Position numbers and translations under genes: made by a program
Shown here: in pieces, positions 8,129 to 17,408 of the stretch
How the letters are laid out: every line of letters starts with the position of its first letter
How positions within the stretch are numbered: position 1 is the first letter of the stretch
The notes under the pieces: model-generated
Told to the model about the DNA's origin: nothing
Databases searched by the model: none
What the model saw: the letters and a program-made list of their open reading frames with translations, nothing else
NCBI GenBank assembly: GCA_023212725.1
Contig: JALBYF010000037.1
Coordinates: 62,001-126,000, forward strand
Length of the DNA stretch: 64,000 bases
Origin: Tranzscheliella williamsii
Taxonomy: Eukaryota; Basidiomycota; Ustilaginomycetes; Ustilaginales; Ustilaginaceae
Direction: 5' to 3'

Positions 8129-10180
8129 CTATACCTTCCACTTGCGCAATCGCTTGACCGATCTCGCCTGGTGGCCGCTCTTTGCGGATGCGTCAGGGTG
8201 GCCAGCAAGCCCGCCGCTGCGGATCGTGCTGCCGGGCGCATACCAGACGTTCTTATAGTTGACCGGGCCGGGGAGGCGGAATTGCAGATCAGTGGCCGCG
8301 TCTCCCACCCTAACGTCGCCCTCGGCTCCTGCTCCCGACCTCGCACCCTCTGGATAGCCAGGTAGAGAAGGTGTCAGCTGCGTCACCGTCTGCAACGACG
8401 AGCGCAGTCCGCCCTCTACCCCAGAGGCCCCGTTCGTCCAGCTAAAGCCACTGCTGCTGCCGAAGTGAGACCCAAAGTAGTGGCTGTTGACACCGCCGGG
8501 CGTAGAAGGATACGATGCTAGCGGGGCCCCTACCCCCGAGGCTGGCGTCATCGGCGACATCAGCGGGTCCAGACCGCTGAGTCCGGGCCCCAAGCCCATC
8601 GGCGTGCCCGGTGCCAACGAGGACAGTCGCCGAGCCGGGAAGCCACCCGGCGTGGAAGGCGGGTGGCTGGCCGATGTAGAGCTAGGCGAGGCGGGCACAG
8701 AGAAGGACGGCGCGCTGGTTTTGTTCTTCAACCTCAGCGTCAAGCTCGAACGTGCTGGAGTCTTGGGTACGCTGAAGTGCGATTCGGAGGCAGCAGCTGC
8801 GCTTTCTTGCGCCGCCGGTTGCGAGCTCAGCCCCGGGCCCAATAACTGTCTCTCCGCCACCGCTTTCTGTCCGTCGCGGGGCACTGTGCCATTTGCGACG
8901 CTCTCGTTGCTGCCTTTCTTGGCACCTTCCTGCCGAGATGCTGCGTAGGCCATAGCCGCAGCGCAGTCCGTGTTCTGAATCAGCCTTCGCAGCGAAGACT
9001 CGACCAGTCTGGCGTTGGCCAGCTTGCGGTTCACCAGAACCAGAGGATGGTTCTTAGCTGTGGTTCCGTCCTTCGACCCCAGGTCGGTAGAATAGGCATT
9101 GGTAGGATACGCCGCTGTCTCGACCCAGACATGCCTTGGTGGCATGCCAGGCAAGTGGCGCGGAACGACGTGGTCGGCCACTTTGCGCCATGCAGCCTCT
9201 CCCGAGGTCAATGCCAACAGATCTCGATGGCTATCCAAGCCGGGTTGTAACGCTTGACGCTCAGCGGCACGCTCCTCTCGCCGTTTGCGTTTCGCCTCTG
9301 CACGCGCCATGATGTACTTCCGCTTCTGCACTCTGGCCTCCACGGCTTTGCGCCGGGAGGGATAGTCTCTCCCGTCGTCGCTGCTGACGGACCAGGTGTC
9401 CAGTTCGGAGCCCTCGTCCGAATCGGATGGCAGAAAGGATCGGCCTGGATCTACCCAGTCATCAGCCCCAGATATGCTATCGAGAGCTGCGTCAGGTTCA
9501 GAGGCGAGAACTTGACGCGCAGATTTCCTCTTTGAGAGTGTAGGGCGGACCGAGACGTCTGCCTTGGCTTTGCCCCTGGCTCTCTCGCTCAGCTCCTTGC
9601 GCATGGGGTCCTCCGCGTCCGCCTCAACCTGAGCTTGGTGGTGGAGGTGTAGGTCTTGGATTGACTGTCCGTGCGTCTCCAATGCGTAAACCATGTCCCT
9701 TGCAGAGGGTTTGTCTCTGCAACCTAGTTCAGCAGCATGTGTGGCAGCGGCAAAGATTCCGGTCACGAAACGCTCGGTCAGCTGCGTGATCTCGTGAAGC
9801 GCCGATGACGTCGAGGCATCAAAGCCAGCCCGCGATGCTTGGAGCGCAATCAAGTGGAGGAGCGCCGACTTGGCATCGTGGTCATCTGTGTGGCCGGGCA
9901 TGGATGGAGGAGGCAGAGAGTGCGTCACGGGTTTCTGTGAGCGACGCGGTGGAGGAGCCGGTGCAAGGCTCTGGTCGGTTTCTGTGTCAGCCCCGGTGGA
10001 CGAGCTGGTCACATGGCGCTGGTGTGACCCTTGCTCTTGCTTTTGTGGCTGCTGCGGTGAGGTGTTGTCTTGTGATGGATGGGACGAGGAAGCGCCCCAG
10101 CTGCTCGCCGCGACAGGTGATTCGCCAAACATGGCCGCTGACGACGATGACATCGCCCAGCTGGGCGCTCCTCCAGCCAT
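8129..10180 (-). CDS. TAF8: TFIID subunit TAF8-like, histone fold
   Basis: A single exon encodes 683 aa. Residues ~103-172 form a histone fold of the bromodomain-associated type, with LLHLIALQASRAGFD, a central ITQLTERFV helix and SARDMVYALETHG. Residues ~339-365 carry the TAF8 C-terminal signature (VPRHLPGMPPRHVWVET, then AAYPTN). A basic coiled stretch (residues ~280-310) lies between them. TAF8 pairs with TAF10 in TFIID at RNA polymerase II promoters. The first ~100 residues and the region after ~450 are Ser/Pro/Gly-rich and probably disordered; the end is short, basic and possibly a nuclear signal (VKRLRKWKV). Fungal TAF8 proteins are often shorter. The closest alternative is another histone-fold TAF. 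Confidence 0.75.
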   Translation of the reverse strand: MAGGAPSWAMSSSSAAMFGESPVAASSWGASSSHPSQDNTSPQQPQKQEQGSHQRHVTSSSTGADTETDQSLAPAPPPRRSQKPVTHSLPPPSMPGHTDDHDAKSALLHLIALQASRAGFDASTSSALHEITQLTERFVTGIFAAATHAAELGCRDKPSARDMVYALETHGQSIQDLHLHHQAQVEADAEDPMRKELSERARGKAKADVSVRPTLSKRKSARQVLASEPDAALDSISGADDWVDPGRSFLPSDSDEGSELDTWSVSSDDGRDYPSRRKAVEARVQKRKYIMARAEAKRKRREERAAERQALQPGLDSHRDLLALTSGEAAWRKVADHVVPRHLPGMPPRHVWVETAAYPTNAYSTDLGSKDGTTAKNHPLVLVNRKLANARLVESSLRRLIQNTDCAAAMAYAASRQEGAKKGSNESVANGTVPRDGQKAVAERQLLGPGLSSQPAAQESAAAASESHFSVPKTPARSSLTLRLKNKTSAPSFSVPASPSSTSASHPPSTPGGFPARRLSSLAPGTPMGLGPGLSGLDPLMSPMTPASGVGAPLASYPSTPGGVNSHYFGSHFGSSSGFSWTNGASGVEGGLRSSLQTVTQLTPSLPGYPEGARSGAGAEGDVRVGDAATDLQFRLPGPVNYKNVWYAPGSTIRSGGLAGHPDASAKSGHQARSVKRLRKWKV

Positions 10181-10503
10181 GGTGCTCTTGTGTGCTGCTC
10201 TGAGTCCCTTTCAGCGCTCCACAATGCGGCACGGAAGCTGTCGGGCAGGCGAGCTGGACGGTTGAGATGGTGATGAGAAGTGGAGCGTAGCGTCGATCCG
10301 AGAACGCAAGAAGCCGATGTAAATGTGTGCCACGACCTAACATGCGGTTTTTACCATCCGGCGACGGTGTTCGATCTCACAATCGTTTGGGCAGTTTCGG
10401 CCTCGGCTTGTTCACCGGTCCGGGGCTGCCTGCACTCGTTACCTTGGCAGCTACCACCCTTGTGCGCTCTTCTGACACTACACACTGTCTGACGGCCAGC
10501 AGC
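10181..10503. other. Divergent promoter, TAF8 / crotonase
   Basis: These 323 nt separate two divergent starts. The crotonase frame stays open upstream, back to an ATG at 10342, so part of this region may be translated as an N-terminal extension (see findings). Confidence 0.5.
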
Positions 10504-11475
10504 ATGTCGGCAACCAAGCACGGCGGCAGCGAGCGGCGGGCCGAGACGCTGGCTTCAGGCAAAGTGCTCGTGACGTACCACAATGTTGACGCGGGCGCAA
10601 CGTCCGGGGATGGTGCGGCACGTTCGAGCAGCGGTGGTCGGGCAATCATGGTGTGCACGATCCAGCGACCCGAAGTGCGCAATGCAGTGGACGGGGAGAC
10701 AGCATTGGGGCTGTACGATGCGTTTACGCGGTTCGGAAGGGACGATACGCTGGTGGTGGCGATTCTGACGGGGGCGGGGGGGCATTTCTGTGCGGGTGCC
10801 GACTTGCGGGCGATCCAGCGCAGCTCTCAAGACGGGAGCGGGGGGTCGAACCCGCTGGATGCAGACATGGACGCGGTGGCACCGATGGGGGTGACGCGGC
10901 TGCAGTTGTCGAAGCCGGTGCTGGCGGCGATCGACGGGTACGCGGTCGCGGGCGGGCTCGAGCTGGCTGTCTGGTGCGACCTGCGCGTGGTTGCGCCCTC
11001 CGCCCGCCTCGGCGTCCTCTGCCGCCTCCGCGGCGTCCCGCTCATCGACGGCGGCTCTGTCCGCCTCCCCGCCCTCCTGGGCTCCTCGCGCGCGTCCGAC
11101 CTCATCCTCACAGGCCGCCTCATCACCGCACACGACGCACTCCACATCGGGCTTGCCAACTTCACTACTGACGATCCCGCCCACTCTGCCCTTGACAAGG
11201 CCCTCCAGCTCGCCCACACCCTCGCTGCACATCCAAACACCTGCATGCGCAACGACCGCACTAGCTTCCTCGAATCCGTCTACGGCACCAACGAGCACGA
11301 TCCCTCCGACCCAGTCCCCACCCACCCCCACGACCAACACGACTTTCGGCTCAAAGGTCAGCTGCGTCGAGCCATGGCGAGGGAATTCGAGCTCGGCCTC
11401 GCCTCGCTGGCCCAGCTGCAGACAGAGGGCGCGGTCGGCGCCTTCGTCGACGGGAACAAGTCCAGCAAGCTGTAG
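10504..11475 (+). CDS. Enoyl-CoA hydratase/isomerase family protein, peroxisomal
   Basis: A single exon from the ATG at 10504 encodes 323 aa. The crotonase fold is shown by TIQRPEVRNAV, the first oxyanion-hole loop GGHFCAGADLRAI, the second YAVAGGLELAVWCDLRV, and RLPALLGSSRASDLILTGR. The protein ends SSKL, a canonical PTS1, so it should be imported into peroxisomes. The two glutamates of classical enoyl-CoA hydratase are not seen at the expected places (LCRLRGVPLIDGG). The exact reaction, whether hydratase, isomerase or thioesterase-like, is therefore open. Fatty-acid or amino-acid breakdown is likely. The frame continues upstream to an ATG at 10342, so a longer form with an N-terminal extension is possible. 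Confidence 0.85.
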   Translation: MSATKHGGSERRAETLASGKVLVTYHNVDAGATSGDGAARSSSGGRAIMVCTIQRPEVRNAVDGETALGLYDAFTRFGRDDTLVVAILTGAGGHFCAGADLRAIQRSSQDGSGGSNPLDADMDAVAPMGVTRLQLSKPVLAAIDGYAVAGGLELAVWCDLRVVAPSARLGVLCRLRGVPLIDGGSVRLPALLGSSRASDLILTGRLITAHDALHIGLANFTTDDPAHSALDKALQLAHTLAAHPNTCMRNDRTSFLESVYGTNEHDPSDPVPTHPHDQHDFRLKGQLRRAMAREFELGLASLAQLQTEGAVGAFVDGNKSSKL

Positions 11476-11562
11476 ACACACACGTCCGCGCCCTCACGCA
11501 TGCGGCGGTGGTGTCGGCGCAGCAGACTCGGAAAATGGACTGTGATTGCATCTGCTGCGAGG

Positions 11563-12249
11563 CTAGTTTCGGTACTGCCAGCTGGAGGCGTCGTACTTCT
11601 CTACGATAGCCGGGTCTGCCTTGTACTTGTCTACAAACTCGCTGAAGCCGCCTCTCAGCACTGCAACCTGTTGTGTGGCGTCGGCGGGAAGCTTGCCTGC
11701 CTCCTGGGCGCTTGCTCTGGCCTTGGCGTACTGGCCCGCTGCTTTCGGGCCGCGAGATTGCGAAAGATGGCAGTGGAAGATGACCTGCTTGTAGTCCTTC
11801 AGCGGGCCGGTGACCAGGTCATCGATCTGGTCGGTGATGCTGGCCGACGGATAGTTCTTGGCCGCCACGATGTTTCCGCCCTCGAAGTCATCGTCTAAAG
11901 AGGGACGAGATGGCAGCGTTCTGCATCAGCATCGGCCCATGTCACATAGCGAAACCGAAGGTCTGCACTTACCTCGCACATCTACCACGGCAATCTCTTT
12001 CTGGCCGGGGTCTGCGGAATATTGCCGCACTTTCTCGGCCAAGCTGTCTCGGTCGACGTATGTGTAGAGCGGCTTGAATGAGGTACCGGTCTCCGCCGGG
12101 GCCGCCGAGCTGGACGGAGGCTGCGAGTACTTTTGGCGCAACTGCGTCAAGCGCTCGGTGTTTGTCATGGTGGCAGCAGCCCTTACTGCAGGCTTGGTAG
12201 GCAATGACAAGGTAGGAAGAGAACGGAGGCGAGACCTGAGGTTGTGCAT
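11563..12249 (-). CDS. Cdc25-like rhodanese phosphatase (Ych1/Ibp1 type)
   Basis: The two exons are 12249-11973 and 11894-11563, with the intron starting GTAAGT and ending CTTTAG. The product is about 202 aa. The rhodanese/Cdc25 domain includes IAVVDVRGDDFEGGNI across the junction and the active loop HCHLSQSRGPKAA, a HCX5R cysteine-phosphatase signature. Members such as yeast Ych1 and fission yeast Ibp1 are small Cdc25-like phosphatases, and related proteins act as arsenate reductases. From the ATG at 12249 the first 27 residues are Arg/Leu/Ser/Thr-rich with no acidic residue, like a mitochondrial presequence. A second ATG at 12168 would give a form without it. The gene is convergent with the crotonase, 87 nt away. 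Confidence 0.85.
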
Positions 12250-12365
12250 CAGGGCGCTATGGTTGACGTGACTGCCAATCCTCAGCAAGCTGTCCTTGCA
12301 AAAAAGTGGAGTCAATAAAAGATTTTTAAAATGGCTTGGAAATCTCGTTCAAAATGAAAGGGAGG

Positions 12366-12370
12366 AAAAA
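12366..12370 (-). terminator. Pol III T5 terminator
   Basis: Five T residues on the minus strand lie 5 nt beyond the tRNA discriminator base, the usual Pol III stop signal. Confidence 0.75.
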
Positions 12371-12375
12371 GGATG

Positions 12376-12490
12376 GGGGCCAACCCGGAATCGAACCGGG
12401 GACCTCTGTCAACTTAGTGCAAGGACTCGAAATAAATTCGAAAGTCGAAACGCCCTAAGACAGCATAATAAGCCACTATACGATTGGCCC
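12376..12490 (-). tRNA. tRNA-Pro(AGG) with 41-nt intron
   Basis: Read on the minus strand, the acceptor stem GGGCCAA pairs with TTGGCCC. The D-arm is GTATAGTGGCTTATTATG. The anticodon stem CTGTC/GACAG closes a loop TTAGGGT whose anticodon is AGG. The T-arm is CCCGG-TTCGATT-CCGGG, with a perfect B box (GGTTCGATTCC). A 41-nt intron (12452-12412) lies after position 37, the standard place. It contains CCT, able to pair with the anticodon. A T5 run just beyond the 3' end (12370-12366) is a Pol III terminator. The mature molecule is 74 nt before CCA addition. Confidence 0.93.
12412..12452 (-). other. tRNA-Pro intron
   Basis: This 41-nt tRNA intron sits between anticodon-loop positions 37 and 38. 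The internal GTCCTTG supplies a CCT that can pair with the AGG anticodon, the usual anticodon-intron pairing for the splicing endonuclease. Confidence 0.85.
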
Positions 12491-14537
12491 GCTTATGTGC
12501 GCGACAGTTAGCTTGTCTACATATCGATACTGCGTCAAGCCAAGCCCTTGTCTAACAAATACTTCTGCCCGGTCTAAGCCATCTGACGCCTCTCACAGCC
12601 ATGCTTCATGGGTAGTTCAGCTGCGGGCAGTTTCGTTGCAGGGCACGACCTCGAAGGGGGAAAGTCATCGTGCCTACGGTGACGAGATTGCCCACTTCCA
12701 TCTATCTGATCATGCTATTGTGATTCGGAACAGGTGCGAAAGATGGTTTAGGCAGAGAAATGAATGTGTTGTCGACGGCTTCTGCGATAGCATGCTCGAG
12801 CTGGCAGCACGGCTGTTGGAAAGCAGAGCTTTGGCAGTCCCTGAGGAGAGGTAGACGGAGGGGGTAAGTGGCGCTTCTGTGCTACTCTGTTGCGCGTCGG
12901 ACTTCTAAGCGCCGGCCAATGGAAGGGCGTGCGCTCATTGAATATGAGGTCGGACGAGGGTCTTCCGATCGACACGGCTTGCTAATCACATCAGATTGGT
13001 TCTGTTCTGGCGCCTCTGGAGCGGACTTTGCCTTACAAGACTGATCACTGCCGAGGACCCGCCACCTTACCACATTTTGTTCTGCAACCATAACCCCTGC
13101 CTGTCACATGCTTACTGTATATTCGCTGCTTGCATTCTGTTATCTTGCGCTATTCTGTGCGTGGGCGCCGAACATGGATTGCCGTACTGATTCGTGGGTA
13201 ACTGGCCTTTGCCACTCTTGATGAAGTTCCACCTTTCGAGTCGCAGTGCTGCAAAGTTTGGCGAGATCCCGCGCTCAGATCGCCAGGCTTTGTGAGGAGA
13301 GGTGCGCGCGCAACCGTTTGGTCTGTCTGCAAGTGTGCCGGTGTGGGTGCTGTTTGGAAGCATGGGCTTGGAGTGGCAGCAGTTAGCCCGCCACATTGGA
13401 GTGGTATGTACGGACCCGCCGTTGTCGGTTTTGCCGCCTAAGCTGCTTTTTTCGGCCGCGAGCGGAGCGGATTTCATTGGTGCCCGCACGAACCGGTGGT
13501 GCAAGATAACGGCGGTTTCTAAATTGAATTCCATTGGTCGTATGTCAGCGTACCGAGGGTTGGTCCGCATGAGGAAGCATGCCCGCCGTATTCGGCCGCG
13601 CCGCCACTGAACGGCCACTGAACGGCCGTGCCGCCACTGAACGGTCAAGTGGAATTACTACTCACACTACTACTCTACCTGGGCTTGCATGCACGTTGGA
13701 AAGTCTGGACATTCGCTTAGCGCACCTGTCCGGCACTTTCTCCGCTCTGCATTTACAAGCAGGAAACAAAAGCGAACCAGACCATGGCCGAACGACCTTC
13801 TCCAGCGGCATGGCCCGCTTCGGAAGACCCTTGTCCGAAAGCCCCGCGTGTGAGGCCACCTTGGCTGTCTTTCATGCAATCACAATGTGAATGCGACAGC
13901 TAGTACCTCCTGGCTTGAAGGCTATCTTGGAATTGACTTGGCTTGGAGTATCTTTCCCATGCATCAGCCGCTTATCTCGGCTTGTTGGCTTTGTTTCTTG
14001 TATGCCTAGTGCTGGCCAAGTGAGTGGACCGGTCGGAAGACATCCGTTCCACGTTGTAAAGCGATACCAAGCGCAAGAGGCGCCGATAGCAACTCAGATT
14101 CCAACCTGATGGCCGCCACTGCAACTCTGATGCAGCACAGCGCCTCCCAGAGCGCGTCAGCTGCAGACAAGCGTCAGGCACATCAACAGGCCATGGCCAT
14201 CGCTCCTTGCTTATCGCCTGGCGCTCTTCCGAAGCGCGGCGGATGCTGCCGTTTGCCCTGCATTGGGCCTGACTTTGAGACTGTGCTGTGGCGCGGCTTT
14301 CTCTAATCCGACAAGATTGCAGGTAGGTACATGGCGCCCTCTCTACTAGCCTTGGCCAACCCCTCTACTGCCGGCTCCTGGTGGCTAGTCTTGCCGGAAA
14401 GGGTAGCGAAGGAGACCTATCACGAGTACATATATCCTTACTCCCATTCGTCGCCCCTTTTCCTTCTCTGTCTCGTCCCAAGCCGTTGCCCCGTTCCACT
14501 TCTTCGCCGGAACCTTCCTGCCTGCTCTTCATCCGCG
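12491..14537. other. Gene-poor 2-kb stretch upstream of the peptide transporter
   Basis: No frame here looks like a real protein on either strand. The longest, 13112-13648 minus, has no recognisable pattern and a composition unlike its neighbours. The stretch contains three copies of CCACTGAACGG near 13.6 kb. A TATA-like CATATATCC at about 14429-14437 lies roughly 100 nt before the transporter start. Much of it is probably the transporter promoter. Confidence 0.5.
13604..13644 (+). repeat. Three copies of CCACTGAACGG
   Basis: Exact 11-bp copies lie at 13604-13614, 13615-13625 and 13634-13644. The first two are adjacent and the third follows an 8-nt GC spacer. Confidence 0.85.
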
Positions 14538-17067
14538 ATGACGGCCGACATCGACATCGCAAGGGCCTTGTCCCACGGCAGCTCAGAGCCAAAGCGCTCC
14601 TCCGAAAAGGATGAGCATGGCTCTACCGTGCTCGAGCTCGCCAACGTCGAGCAGCACCTCAAGTCCGACTTCCTCGATCACAGGCTAAATGATCCCAATA
14701 TGGAAACCGCCAAGATTGATGCCGTTGAATCGGCTCTGGAGAACGGAGACTACAAAGCCGAAGTCCAGCTGGAGGCAGAGCTCGAGGAAGACTCTCCCTA
14801 CCCCGAAGTGCGCGCCGCTGTCACCAACATCGACGACCCTTCCATGCCCGTCATGACCTTCCGTGCTTGGGTACTCGGCATGCTCTTCACCATTCTTATC
14901 CCTGGTGTCAACCAGCTCCTCAGCTACCGTTTCCCTACCGTTACCATCACCTCATTTGTCGCCCAGCTGGTCGCATACCCTATGGGTCTTTTCATGGCCA
15001 GAGTCCTTCCCACCAAAGTGTTCAAAACACCCTTTGGAAGCTTCACTCTCAACCCTGGTCCCTTCAACGTCAAAGAACACACTATCATCACCGGTGAGTA
15101 TGTCAGCAACCTATATCCTACTTGACCTCATTCTTGGCATAGCAGACGCCAATGACATAAAGCTAACATGTCTTGCTTCACCTCGGCTTGCGCGTACCAC
15201 AGTCATGTCCAATGTCACTTATCAGCGCGCTTATTCTACCAACGTAACCGCGGTGCAGCGTATCACCTATCACTTTGACTGGGGCTTTGGCTACATTATC
15301 CTCCTCACGCTCAGTTCCCAACTCATCGGCTTCTCCATGGCTGGTTTCTTCCGACGATGGCTTGTCTGGCCTGCTGCCATGATCTGGCCCGCCAACCTAG
15401 GTTCCTCCGCTCTCTTTACCGCCTTACATCGACAGGTTGACGTGGGCAACCACATGTCGCGATACAAGTTCTTCATGCTCGCTTGCGGAGGCGCTTTCGC
15501 ATGGTATTTCGTACCTGGATACCTGTTCACCCTCCTCTCTGCCGCCAATTACTTCTGCTTGATCGCGCCCAAGAATGTCATCCTCAACCAGATGCTCGGT
15601 ACCAACCAAGGACTTGGCCTGATCCCGCTCACCTTTGACTGGAATCAGTACGCATACAATGGGAATCCCTTGTATACGCCTTGGTGGGCGCAAGCCAACG
15701 TACTTGCCGGCTTTGTAGTCTGCTATGTCTTTATCGGTCCCATCTTATATTACAAGAACGTCTGGAACTTTGCCTACATGCCCTTTTCAAGCTCAACCAC
15801 CTTTGATAGGTTTGGCTCAAAATACGTCACCGCTAACGTTACTACCGCGGATCATCTTCACTTCAATGCCGACGGATACAATGCCTACTCGGAGCAGTAC
15901 TTTTCTGTCACTTATGCCATCTCCTTTGCACTGTCGTTTGCCGCCATTACCGCTGTGCTCATGCACGTCGGACTCTTCCATGGCAAGCAGATCTACAAGC
16001 AGTTTACCACATCGATCGATGAGGAGAGGGACATCCATGCCCGACTCATGCAGCGCTACACAGAAGTACCCAAGCTCTGGTACGCGATTCTCTTTGTCAT
16101 CTGTTTCGGAATGGGCATCGCTTCCTGTGCCGCCTACGCGACAGACTTCCCCGTCTGGGCTTTCATCATCTCTCTGCTGATAGGCGCTGTCTTCATGCTA
16201 CCTGTCGGAGTCGTCTACGCCATCTCCAACATCGAGGTTGGCCTCAACATTATTTCCGAGTTTATCATTGGCTACATGCATCCAGGATCAGCTACGGGCA
16301 TGATGATGTTCAAGGTCTTCTGCTACATGTGCGTCTACCAAGGCCTTTCTTTTACCTCTGACATGAAGCTGGGCCATTACATGAAGATTCCTCCCAAAGA
16401 CATGTTCGTTGCCCAAGTGTCGGCCATTGTTGTCTCCGCCTTTGTCGTCATCGGTGTTCAGGACTGGGTCCTGTCCAACATTGAAAACGTCTGCACAGCG
16501 CAAGCGGCCAACGGATTCACATGCAACTATATCATCGTCTTCGGCACCGCTTCGCAGATCTGGGGTCTGATCGGCCCAGCTGCGCTCTTTTCGCCGGGAC
16601 GACAGTACAATGCACTTTTGTGGATGTTCCTGGTTGGCGCCATCTTCCCTGTCATCATCTGGGTGCTTACCAAGCGCTACCCGCGTAGCTTCGTGCGCCT
16701 GATCAACACGCCGGTCCTGTTTACCGGTACTGGCCTGATGCCTCCGGCGACGGGTATCAACTTTACCTCGTGGGCGATGTGTGGATTCGTCTTCAACTAC
16801 CTGGTCAAGAGATATCGCACTGGATGGTGGACGCGATACAACTACGTGCTTGGCGCTGCGCTGGACACGGGTACGGCCTTGTCGGCGGTCGTCATCTTCT
16901 TCTGCCTTGTCTTCCCCAACGGCAAGAACCGCGCGTTTGCGAACGGCAACTGGTGGGGCAACACGGCATGGGCCAACACGGCCGACGCGTTAGGGACCTC
17001 GTATCTCACTCCTCCCGAGGACGGTTTCATCGGCATGCCGTCAACTTTCCGTCCCTACTACGGCTGA
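14538..17067 (+). CDS. Oligopeptide transporter, OPT family
   Basis: The two exons are 14538-15093 and 15203-17067, encoding 806 aa. The intron begins GTGAGT, ends CCACAG and is in phase 1. After an acidic ~105-residue cytoplasmic start come about 14 hydrophobic segments. OPT hallmarks include SPYPEVRAAV-like EDSPYPEVRAAV (~residues 87-98), NPGPFNVKEHTII, WPANLGSSALF, GLGLIPLTFDW and MMFKVFCYM. Proton-coupled OPT carriers import tetra- to hexapeptides or modified peptides such as glutathione or siderophore-like compounds across the plasma membrane. The short exon-1 junction restores the FNVKEHTIITVMSNV motif. The upstream gap is long, consistent with regulated expression, but the regulator cannot be read from the sequence. 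Confidence 0.95.
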
Positions 17068-17408
17068 TCCGCTCCTGCCACGGTGTCATCATACCCCCTC
17101 CTGTTTCGTAGCCTCGTACCCATGCATCACCATGTCACTCTTGTCCAGCTAGCACCGAGCCGCGCGACCGTGTTCGGCTGTGCACTGCGTTCGACGTCCG
17201 AGCCGACCGGAACGGCGTGCTGCAGGTCATTGTCGACGGGCGGGTCCTTGTCGACGGGCGGCGAGTTTGTCGCCCGGCAAGCACGCTGGCGCAAGGAAAG
17301 GATGCACGGAACAGACGGATGTTGCATGAGCGGGGATATCCAGATACAGGCTGCGGGCGGGGTCTATAGTACAAGCGGGGCGGGACGGAAGGGCGCGGAC
17401 GGAAGCGG
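17068..17408. other. Convergent 3' region, OPT / RNR small subunit
   Basis: These 341 nt separate two facing stop codons. They probably hold the two 3' UTRs. A short near-duplicate GTCGACGGGCGG occurs twice around 17233-17262. No gene is seen. Confidence 0.55.

Noticed and set aside
13112..13648. 178-codon open frame on the minus strand in the gap before the peptide transporter
   Set aside because: It has no recognisable pattern, overlaps the CCACTGAACGG repeat and has mixed composition. Chance frames of this length are expected in GC-rich DNA.
13500..14537. GATA-type (HGATAR) sites upstream of the peptide transporter as nitrogen-control elements
   Set aside because: A few GATAAG/AGATAA matches occur, but about that many are expected by chance in 1 kb.
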